From contig CM072807.1 of NCBI GenBank assembly GCA_037013495.1, positions 33,522,802 to 33,586,801 of the forward strand: a stretch of 64,000 nucleotides of DNA. Reading direction: 5' to 3'. A model generated the notes under the pieces. The model saw nothing but the letters and a program-made list of their open reading frames with translations, was not told the origin of the DNA and searched no databases. This DNA comes from Hippophae tibetana (Eukaryota > Streptophyta > Magnoliopsida > Rosales > Elaeagnaceae). Of this stretch, positions 12,501 through 24,500 are shown in pieces. A program made the translations under genes and the position numbers. The number at the start of each line of letters is the position of its first letter. Position 1 is the first letter of the stretch.

Positions 12501-15500
12501 ATAGGATGCCTACTACAGTTCTTCAACAGAGGTCTCCTCTTGAGGTACTTTTCAAAGTTAAACCTGATTATTCCTTTCTAAGAGTCTTTAGTTATCAATG
12601 CTTTCCTCACTTAAGGCCATACAAATCTCATAAGTTTGATTTCATATCATTACCTTGTAATTTTGTTGGTTATAGCTCTAAACACAAAGGATATAAGTGT
12701 CTAGATGAAAAAGGTAACATCTATATATGTCTCTATACATGTTGTTTTTTACGAATTTATCTTCCCTTTTAATGAAAAATCCAGCAACAATCAGGCTAAT
12801 TCCAGTAACTCTCAAACTCCTTTGCCTTTTCCCTTACTAGATATTCCCAAGCCTATTGTTATAGATCATCAATCTATATTACACACAGAATCTAACCACT
12901 CTGATCATATATTAGAAGGTACAATAGTAGCAAGACATATGTCTGCAGAACAGCTGCCTTTCTTTCAAAATCCCACAAATGTGTCTTCTATTAGCCTTCA
13001 TCAGCCTCATAATTCTTCTACTCCTAGTGCCACCTCTAATACAAACACTAATTCTGATCCAATACCTCTAACTCATCCAATGACAACTCGGTCTAGAAAT
13101 GGGATCCACAAACCAAAAGTGTTGTTGACAGATCTGTCCATTCAAGAGCCCACTACAGCTACTGAAGCTTTACTTGATGCTACTTGGAAGAAAGTCATGG
13201 TTGAAGAATAAAATGCCTTGATCAATAACAAGACTTGGACCATTGTTGAACTGCCACCGAATAGAAGACCAGTTGGATGCAAGTGGATTTTTAAGATAAA
13301 AAGGAACACATATGGGACTATTTCAAGGTACAAGGCTCGACTGGTTGCTAAGGGTTTTCTGCAAAAGGCTGGGTTTGATTTCACTGAAACTTTCTCCCCA
13401 GTGATAAAGCCAACTACCATCAGAGTTATTCTAACTCTAGCTCTATCTCGTGGTTGGATTACAAGGCAACTTGATGTTAATAATGCCTTCATAAATGGTG
13501 AACTTAAGGAGAAAGTTTATCTTGAACAACCTATTGGTTTTGAGAAGGAGAACTCCAAGCATCTTGTTTGTAGACTTCACAAGTCTTTGTATGGGTTGAA
13601 GCAGGCTCCTAGAACTAGGTTTGATAAACTAAAAGACTTTCTTGTTGGTATGGATTTCTGCTTCTCAAAGGCTGATCACTCTTTGTTTATGAGGTTCTCT
13701 ACATATTCTACCTTATTCATCTTGGTTTATGTTGATGATATAATAGTTACAGGAAGCTGCAAAGAAGAAATAGAACATGTCATTTTACTCCTCAACAGAT
13801 CCTTTTCTCTAAAGCATATTGGTGACTTAAATTACTTTCTGGGAATAGAAGTTAAAGCAACTCGTGAAGGCCTACACTTGTCCCAAAAGAGATATATTGA
13901 AGATCCTTTGAGAAGATAAAAAATGGACAATGCCAGATGATAAGAGCTAAATTATTGCATTTTTGTTATGATTTAAATGTTGATATTTGTGTGAAAATTG
14001 TGTTTATTTGATTATTTAATCCACAAATGTCATTTCACGGGTATTTCATGTTTAAAGTGCAATTTCAGGTAAAATCATGATTTTGGAGAAGTTAGGGACA
14101 AAGTACAATGATTGGGATTGAATGAAAATAAAAAGAGAACAAAATTTCAAAATTTGGCCAAGTGAATCTCGTCGCCGGCTAAAATCCTCGCGAAAATCTT
14201 CCCGAGAGCACAAATTTTGGTAAACTCATCTCGCCGCCAGCCAAATAATTCTTACCGCCGGCCAAAGAATCTCGCCGCCGGCCACATTATTTTGGCCGCC
14301 GGCCAAAATTCAAAAATCCAAAATTTAATTTTCCTGAAATCTCGCCGCGGCGAGAATAATGTCGCCGCCGGCAAGTTTCGTCCGAAAACACATTTTTTAT
14401 GTTGTTTTGTTCCAAAATTGCCCCCCAAACCCTAGATCTATATATACATTATGATGGAAAAAGAGGGGGACGACAGAGAGAGCAGATCTAAGTTATTTTT
14501 GGAGGAGAAAAGGAAATTTTGGAGAGAAAGGTTGGAGAAGCTTGAAGGATCATCACCATTGTTGCTACCAAGTCTTCATCTTCAAGAGTTTTTCATCTCT
14601 TCTCCTTAGCTTTTATTTTCTGCAGTTTATTCAGATTGTTTGTTCATGGATTCAATTGAGAATATGTTTGTTCTTAATTTCGTTATGAACTAATTCATTT
14701 TTGCTAAGGCTATGATGTAGTTGAATCAAGAAAATCTGATTTCTTGTGTTATCATTATATGAATTCATTGTTTTCAAGTTGAGTATTTATTTCCATGCTT
14801 AATGCTTTTAAATTTCTGATCAAGATTTAAATGATTTGTTGCATTATATTGAGACCGAGAGGAGATGTGTAATGAATGCTTCTTGTGATAAATACCGTAT
14901 GTTGAATGCGAGTTTGACACCTAATGCATGATTGATGAGCAAATCCCTGGCAACGGTGCCAAAAACTTGATGAGCAAATCCCCGGCAACGGCGCCAAAAA
15001 CTTGATGAGCGAAAACCGGCATCGCCGATTCTTGCCAATACTTTGGTTTTAATATTTATAAAACTCTCGCAAGTGCACGAATCATTTCATAGAAAATGAT
15101 AAGTATACTCCCAAGGTCGATCTAAGGAAGGAATGTATGTGGTTTTTAATTTATTATTCAAACTTTTAAAAACGAAATTAAATCCTAAACATCCTGTCAC
15201 GATATTTTGGGGTTTTGTGTTTTTAATCTAATTACATAAAATTAAACATAGATTCAATAAACATACATGCAAATTTTATCATTTATAATGGCGGAGTATT
15301 TATGGATATAATAACTAAGTTAATTATGATTCCTCATATTATTTAGGTTATTAAAGATATGAATTGATATTTATTGATTCTCCCTTTTTTGTATGAATAC
15401 CACCTTTGGTGGGGTTAGATATTCTTTGTTAACTAAACAAATCAATTAACACCTATGGGTGGGGTTGATAACTAATTTGCCTAATTAAATTATTTCTTTT

Positions 15501-18500
15501 TTTCTAAGAGATTGAAAATGAACCATTCAAATGCCACCTTTGGTGGGGTTAGACAATTTAAATTTTATTCAAGGTGTCCAAATTAAACCTAAGAATTTAG
15601 TTATCCGAGTACTAACTTTCAAGTTTTAAAACCACTACCGAAAACATGTTGTCAATACATTTTCAGATAATAATTCTTATAAAAAAATTTGAAATAGAGC
15701 TTCACTCTAACTACCAGGCGATTGTACCATCAAATAAAAGAGCACTACTCTAAATCAGACCGGATAACTAAACCGTAAAATCTAATTTTCGGGTTTAAGT
15801 TTGTAATGAAAAATAATATATTTCTCTCTAACATTCTTAATACAAAATCATGAATAAAAATAAAATCAATCCATTTTAAAGATTTTTACCTATTTAATAT
15901 TTCGCAAGCATAACAACGTTATTATTAAATCATGATTATAAACAGCCAGCACAGTTAAATTTAATCACAGACAAATTAAATATAACATGTAAGAATAAAA
16001 CATAAAAAATAACTGTAAAGAAAATAAAATCCTTACAGAACTTCGACGCTATTCCTGTTGCTGGAAAAACTCCAAGCGGAATTTGCACTCCCATTTATTG
16101 AATCAAAAAGCTAATAAATTACATAAAAATAATTAGTTCTTCCCAAAAAAAGGGAAGAACTCTAAAACTAAGAGAAATTAACTAAGAAAAGCTAAAAACT
16201 AAGAAAACATAAGAAAAAGTAAGAAAAACTAAAAATCTAAGAAAAGAGAGAAAGAAAGAAAGAGAGAAAAGAATGTATTTGGAGGTTTTGAAGGTGTGTT
16301 TTGAAGTGAAGGGAAGGGGGGGTATTTATAGGTGAGGATGGAGAGAAAAAATGAGTAAAAAAATGTAATGGAAATGCTGAGGTCATTGATGACGTCAGCA
16401 TGACATCATGGGGCTACTGCACGTGAAAAATGGGGCGAAACGGGTGTCGGCGCGCGCGGATGAACAGTACCCGCGCGCGCAGCTTGGGGCGGAGCTGGGC
16501 GCTGGGGCGCGGCGGCTGGGCGGTGCGATTTTCTCCTTTTTGACATTTTTGTCCTTTTTGACCCATTTTGTCCAATTTTTCCATATTTGTTGACTTTTCC
16601 CCATTTATTTATTAATATATTTGTGATGTATTGCTTCCAGTATTCCTCTTTGAGTCTTTAAGTTGCATTTTTAAGCCAAAATACCTGAAAAACAATAAAA
16701 ATACCCGTGATTCCGAAAAAGACAAATTTATATAAATATATGATAAAACATATAAATATATATATTTTTAATCAATTAATGTGCATAAAATCATGGTTAT
16801 TTTAGTGCTTTTTGAGCACTCATCAATGATGTATGTGGTTATTCTAGAAATTCCATAAATCGTAATGTGCTTATTTGTGATTAAATCTTCATAGAAATAT
16901 AGTTGGTTTTCATAGATAAGTAATTCTAATATAACTTGAGAGAGAGTATTAGATAAGTTTGGGTTTTTCAACCATCACTTTTAGCTTTGATTCTCATATA
17001 ACATGACTTGAAATCGGATTGAATTGATTTAGCGAAATCAAATGCCTTAGCGTTTTTAACCATTTGTGAACAACATTAAATTTTGTTATTTGCATTTAGT
17101 TTTATGTTAATTTGCTTTTAAAACAATTTCAACAATTCGGTTTTCAAATAAAATTAGGGTTAGTCAATTTCGGTACTTAGTAACGCCATTCCTTGTGGGT
17201 TCGATATCCGTACTTTTTGTACACTTTATTACTTGAATGATTCGTATACTTGCGAAAATAAGTATCACCAGACCATTACCAACTCCAATGGTCAGTAGTT
17301 TGAAGCTCACTTCTGATGAAGGTGATCCCATTCCAAATGCTACATACTACATGAATATAGTTGGTGGACTGCAATATGTTACCATAACAAGACCTGAGAC
17401 AGCTTACTATGTCAATAAGGTGTGCCAGTTTATGCAAAATCCACTTGACCTGCATTAGAAGCTATGAAAAGGATTTTGAGATACTTAAAGGGCACTTCAG
17501 AAGAAGGGATATTTCAAAGAAGCAGGTTGTAATGTCCAGATCTTCCACTGAAGCAGAATACCGAAGTCTTGCAAATGCCACCTCAGAACTGATATGGTTG
17601 CAATCTCTTCTCAGTGAACTCAAGGTATAAATTCGAAATCCACCTGTTCTTTGGTGTGATAATATGAGTACAATCTCTCTATCTGCTAATCGAATTTTGC
17701 ACTCTAGAACTAGCAAATAGAGCTTGATCTCTATTTTGTAAGAGAGAAGGTTATGGCAAAAGAACTTGATGTTCATCATGTACCAACAATAGATCAAGTG
17801 GTTGACATCTTTATTAAGCCTTTATCAACTCAGTTCTTCCAAATACTTAAACACAAATTGACTGTGTGTTCCTCAGGGGTTGGGTACCAAGCTCGGTTTG
17901 AGGAAAAGAGTTAGAATAAACAATTCAATTGGTTTTTGTTATAACAGTTTTGTTATGTTATTGCAATTCTGTTTTGTAATCAGTTAGTTTATTAGACTTT
18001 AACTCCTCTTGATTGCTTATTTAAGAAGCATTCTCTTATTGAAATTCATTCAGAAAATCAATACAAAGTTTATCTTTTCCATTTTCTTTCAGCTTCTCTG
18101 TTCTTAAGATTTCTTGTTTATTCAATAATCTAACTCTTATTAAATTTTGATTAGTATTCATGTCCAAATCTTGGTCGTACCTTTTTTAAAAGAGATTCTA
18201 ATTGAATATGTATATTGCAGTCATTGGGGCCCAGTGTTCGTAGTTTTCGATCCTTGAAAAGGTCAGTGGGTGTTCAATCTGCTGCAGACCATACCACTAT
18301 TGAGTTGACTGGAAGAGATAGGCCAGGCCTGCTATCGGAGGTCTTTGCTGTTCTTTCAGACCTAAAATGTAATGTGGTTACAGCTGAAGTCTGGACCCAT
18401 AATTCAAGAATGGCTTCAGTTGTTTATATCACCGAAGGAGCAACTGGATTACCTATTAATGATGCTGATCATCTTGCCAAGATCGAACAGCTTCTCCTTT

Positions 18501-21500
18501 ACGTGCTGAAGGGAGATAGAGATAAGCGTAGTGCTAATACTACTGCTTTGTTGAGTTCAACTCACAAGGATCGGAGGCTGCACCAAATGATGTATGCTGA
18601 CCGTGACTATGATGCTCATCCTGGATCAAGCAGTGACCGAAGTAACCCCCTTGTAACTGTGGAGAATTTTACAGATAAGGGATACACTGTTGTGAACTTG
18701 AGGTGTCCAGACCATCCCAAGTTGCTTTTTGATACAGTGTGTACTTTAACTGACATGCAATACTTGGTCTATCATGCAACTATTATCACGGAAGGGCCAG
18801 AGGCCTATCAGGTTGGCCTTGGTACTTCAGCTTTTCTTGAATTAAAGGTTTAGTTTTCTAAGTGGAAATTTTCCATCAAGCTCTTGACTCCGTTTTCTCT
18901 TGGTCATTGAATTTGTGTTACTCCTATATTCTATATATATAAAAAAAAAATTCTTTTTTACTGTTGACGAGAAATAAAGTTTTTATTATAATAAAAGCAA
19001 ATCATGCATAAGAAATGGACAGAAAAGGCTAGCTATCATGTGTCTCTCTATAGAAGAGTTTTCAGGTGAAATCTGATATTACCCGTTTCATATTTTCTTT
19101 AATAGGAGTATTACATTAGACATATGGATCGCTCTCCTATTAGTTCAGAAGCAGAGAGACAGAGGATAATCCATTGCTGGGAGGCTGCTGTTAGGAGAGG
19201 AACTTCCACTACTACAAAAAGGGGTATATAAGTTGCTATGTAAAGTCGGTTTTTGGAAAAAACCGACTTATAATGAATTTAAAGTCGGTTATCTACGTCA
19301 ACCGACGTTACGTCACGTGGATAGCGTCGGTTGACGTGGATAACCGACACTATCCACCTAATATATTCCCTCTCGGCTCATTTTGTACGCAGATTCCAGT
19401 TTTCTTCCTCTCTCCTTTCCTCACTCAGAACCATTTTCTCCCAAAATCTTAACCTTGCGCCACCTTCGTTCTACATTTCCGGCCACCTCCGACCACCATT
19501 TGAACGTCGGTTTGTAAGTTATATTTCTCTTCTCACATTATCTGTCAATTCTTCTTTTTTTTTAGCAAAATATTAAAATCTGTTTATAGGTATTTTCTGT
19601 TATTGCTTAGCCAAAATCAATCTCAATCTGTGCTAATTTTATCAGCGTGTAATTGTAATTCGTTAATTAGGAACAGCCTCTCAAATTGCGAATTTTTATT
19701 ACCTTTTAAAAACCTAAGATCTCGTCAACTAAATATTTGCAACATGCCCAATATTGGACAGTTTCTTTGTGAAAATGTATGGATAGCCAAAAACGGACAA
19801 CACCTAAAAAATATGTTTGACTTAGTTTATGCAGAATACAGCTAGCTTATTATTCGATCAATTTGTTTTATATTTTGTATAAATTTTTGATTTAGTTATG
19901 TTTTTTTGTTTGCTTGTAATAATAATGTTTGACTTATTAATTGTATGTATTCAATAATATCTAAAATGTTGCGTGGGTTTGCGTGGATAAATTTATTTAT
20001 ACATATAATTAATATTACTTTTTAATTATGATATAGTAACATGCTTAGAAATTAGAATCAACCGCGTGATTGGTTTATATATATATATTCATGAAACATG
20101 TTGCTTATTTTTAAATTTGTATATAAATGGTTTTGTAAAATGATTAAAATGATAACTGTTTTGCATTATATATGTTTTGATATATATTCTAATAATTAGG
20201 AAATTTATATATAATAAGTAATATGTTTAATTAATGTCATTAATAGAAAATGGACAAATCTTGGATGTCAAAGTATAGAATTGAGCAAGACTATATTTCT
20301 GGAGTTGAAAGTTTCATGGAATTTGCTTGTAGAACTAGTAATAGTAGAAGTAGTATGATTCGATGCCCATGCGTTAAATGTAAAAATGAGCGATTTCATG
20401 AATTTGATGAGGTTAAGTATCACCTTATCCGTAATGGTATTCTATTGAGCTATAAATGTTGGTATTATCATGGAGAAAATATTGATAATACTCATGGGGA
20501 AAAGTATAATAAGAATGTAAGTGGATTACATACATCATATCATAATGTACAGACAAAAAATATGTTTCGTGGTGTTGAAGATGAATTACGCGAGGATGAT
20601 CCCGAAACCTTTAATAAACTTATAGAAGATGCCGAAAAACCGTTGTATCCAAAATGCAAAAAATACACTAAAATGTCAAGATTGGTTCATTTGTACAATG
20701 TCAAGGCAAAACATGGTTTTTCTGACAAAGGATTCACAGAATTACTAAATCTACTAGTCGATATGTTTCTTGAGGGTATTGAATTGCCATCTTCAATGTA
20801 TGAAGTGAAGAAAGCTCTTAGTCAATTTGGCATGGAATATCATAAGATTCACGCTTGTCCTAATGATTGCATTCTTTATAGAAAAGAATATGAGACATTA
20901 CATGATTGTCCTATGTGTAAAGAATCGAGATGGAAGTATGGTACAAATGAGAGTACAAAACATAAGAAAGGCGTGCCTGCAAAGGTTCTTTGGTACTTTC
21001 CTCCGATTCCTCGCTTTCAAAGGTTGTTCAATAGTAAATATACATCGAAGATGTTGACTTGGCATTCAAACAATCGATCTGATGATGGGGGTGCTATGTC
21101 ATCCTTGTGATTCTCCAAATTGGAAAGTAGTAGATAATTTATCTCCTCAATTTTCATCTTATCCGCGCAATCTGTGTCTTGCCATTGCTGCTGATGGAAT
21201 TAATCCACATAGTTCCCTCAGTAGTAGATATAGCTGTTGGCCAGTAATTATGGTAACATACAACCTTCCTCCATGGTCGTGTATGAAAAGAAAATTCATG
21301 ATGTTAACATTATTGATCTCAGGACCGAAACAACCCGGTGTTGATATTGATGTATATTTGCAGCCTTTGATATATGATTTAAAGACGTTGTGGAATGATG
21401 GTGTAAATATTTACGATGCATATAAAGAAGAATACTTTAACTTGAAAGGGGTTCTTTTATGGACAATTAATGATTTTCCTGCCTATGGAAACTTATCAGG

Positions 21501-24500
21501 ACATGCAACAAAAGGTTACAAGGGATGTCCTATATGTAGTGATGGAACTTCTGCAAAGTATCTTGTTCATAGACGAAAGATGTTTTATAGAAGACATAGG
21601 AGATTTTTGCCATCTGGACACAAGTTTAGATACCAAAAGAAACCGTTCGATGGTGAAGATGATCATGATCATGCAACTCGACCTTTGCGAGGTATTGAGA
21701 TATTAAGGCAATTGAATGGGATGACATTCAAACGATATGGAAAGATGAAAAAAAACTCACCAAGGTAGGGAAACGAAAGAGGTCAACTAATGAAATTGGT
21801 GAAAATGAAAAAGAGTTTCAACCGAATTACCATGGTTGTTGGAAAAAAAATCAATATTTTGGGAATTACCTTATTGGAAAGACCTACACATTCGTCACAT
21901 CTTAGATGTCATACACATTGAGAAGAATGTATGTGAAAGCTTGATTGGCACTTTACTTAATATACTTGGAAAAACAAAGGATGGCATTAAAGCAAGATTG
22001 GATTTAAAGAAACTAGGCATACGACCTGAATGGGAACCAAGGGTGGAAAATGATAAGAATCGAACATACTTGCCACCAGCATCATATACAATGTCAACAA
22101 AAGAGAAGGATGTGTTTTGTAAATGTTTGGAAGGTGTGAAAGTTCCTGATGGTTACTCATCCAACTTAAGAAATTTTGTGTCTATCACCGATAAGAGACT
22201 GTATGGATTGAAATCACATGACTGTCATATCTTAATGCAACAGTTATTACCAGTTGCTATTAGATCAATTCTTCCAAAACATGTTCGAATATCAATAATT
22301 CGGCTTTGTTCATTCTTCAATACAATATGCAAGAAATCTATATCAATTGGCGAGTTAAATTCTTTACAGAAAGAAATTGTAGAAACTTTGTGTCTAATTG
22401 AAAAATATTTTCCTCCTTCTTTCTTCGATATAATGATTCACTTATGTGTTCATTTAGTTTGAGAGGTTCAATTATGTGGTCCTACTTACTTAAGGTGGAT
22501 GTATCATTTTGAGAGATATATGCAAGTCCTTAAAGGATATGTAAATAATAGATATCGACCTGAAGGATGCATGGTGGAATGCTACATTGCTGAAGAGGCC
22601 ATTGAGTTTTGTTCTGAATACTTTAGTGGTTGCACTGAAATTGGGAATCCTACGCACAAGTTGTTCTTAGAACGTCACATGATCCAAGTAGGTAACCCTA
22701 TCCTTGGTGGAAGTAAGAAATTATTTATTGATCGGACTCGATGGGAAAAAGCACACCGAATCATTTTGGTAAATAATAATGAGGCACAACCGTGCATAGA
22801 GTAAGTGATGTTCATTGTTTCATCTTTTATTTAACTACTAATGATGATATATAAATTAATATATATTTAATAACATTATAGGATGCATTTAAACTTATTG
22901 AAGATTGATCCTTGTTATAAAAAAAAGGAGGAGAAAAATGGTTGTATGATGAACATAAGCGAAAAATTATTAATTGGTTTCGCAACCACGTAAGTGTCAC
23001 AAACAAAAAATCATGCATGTATCTTCCTAGATCTATTCAATGTTTTAAAACTTTGCTCTAAACACATTTCGTGTTTTTGTATACATAGATTCGAGATGAA
23101 CTCAAGAAACCCAATCATAAAATATCAGAAAGTTTACAATGGCTTGCACATGGCCCAAAATTCGATGTCAAATCATTTCATAGTTTCACAATAAATGGAT
23201 CGAGGTTTACAAATCAAGCTAGGGACAAAGTCCGAGTAAATCAAAATAGTGGGGTGAAGATGGTTGCACAAACTATGCAATTTGCCAGTTCAAAAGATGC
23301 TAATCCTGTACTTTCTGATAGAACATATTATGGTATAATACAAGAGATTTGAGAATTGGATTATGAGGTCTTCCATGAAACAGTATTCTTGTGTGATTGG
23401 GTCGAAGATGTTATCAATGTTGGATATAAAATCGATGATTTTGGATTTACCCTTGTAAATTTATCCAGGATAAGTCACACAGATGATCCTTTCACGTTAG
23501 CACTTCATGCAAAACAAGTATTTTACGTGAACGATCAAATTGATCCAATATGGTCTGTTGTGTTAATGCCTCCACAAAAAGAGTTTTACCATTGTGATGT
23601 TGTAGAAGATGATGACTCTATGCTTGATACATTAACCAATATTAGTAATTTCTCAAATAAATTGCCTAATGTACGTGATGATCTAATTGATGATGATGAT
23701 TCTTCGACATGGACTCGAGTGATTGTGAAGGAGTATATGTATATGATTAACAACCTAATTAAACATAATGTATGTTTTATATTGTTGTAATAACTCTTGT
23801 ATATATGTGTGTTCCTAAAATTGTCAATTAATTTATATTTCTCCACTGTTTGCAGATATTTCATGGATATTCAGCTTGTAGATCCAAATGATCCATTGGG
23901 GTATTTGAAAAGAAGGGGTTGGGCGAATATACATGATGCTTCACTTAACCCAGATGATAGAATACCTGTTATATTTGATGCTACTGGTAATCCAATAGGG
24001 GAAAATGGTCAACAATTGAAATCTTCTATTGGTCGACTGGCAAAGTCTAGTATACCAATCAATATAAATCATTGGTCTGAGGTTGCCGATGCAGAAAAGT
24101 TCAAAATATGGATAACCATTTATGTAAGTCTCTTATATTTTATAATCAATATATATATTATATTAGGTGTATTATATCTAATCTTTTGTACTATGTTTTT
24201 ACAGAATTGTTACAAATTCGATGACAGTTGGCAGGGCACGTGTTATAAGATTGCAAATAAGGCGTGGAAGGAATACAAGACTTCCAGATTGGCGAAAAAT
24301 TATGTGTTTCCATATTTGGAAACACTTGATGAGAATGTGATCTACAAAATCCCTGAAGGACACCCCTGGATTACACCTCAAGTTTGGAAAGACTTTGTGG
24401 ATTATAGACGTTCAGAAGAATTTCAAATTATTAGAGAAGATCATGAGAATGTCCAAATGCATAACATTCTTCCTAATCGTACTAGGAGGTCTTCAAATCC

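Larger units (their letters stand above)
10077..18135 (+). mobile_element. Ty1/Copia LTR retrotransposon in an ACR intron
   Basis: The element is bounded by two 227-bp LTRs (10077-10303 and 17909-18135) and by the 5-bp target duplication CTTAT (10072-10076 and 18136-18140). The LTR ends are AGTTAGA and TCTAACT, a perfect 7-bp inverted pair but not the usual TG...CA. A primer-binding site TGGTATCAAAGC follows the 5' LTR and a purine-rich tract GAGGAAAAG precedes the 3' LTR. Order is gag, protease, integrase, reverse transcriptase, RNase H, as in Copia. Several stops and a frameshift make it non-autonomous. It is further split by a Gypsy solo LTR at 13938-17267. Without that insertion it is about 4.7 kb, normal for Copia. 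It has the same orientation as the host gene. Confidence 0.93.

Noticed and set aside
16395-16604. Arg/Ala-rich frames in the GC-rich LTR block (also at 51090-51412)
   Set aside because: Several frames on both strands are open because of base composition in a GC block of an LTR; no family match and no conservation in other LTR copies.
18812-18853. Extension of the large ACR exon to the stop at 18853
   Set aside because: The family sequence continues at 19106 (EYYIRH) and a good donor follows CAG at 18811; the extension does not match the family.
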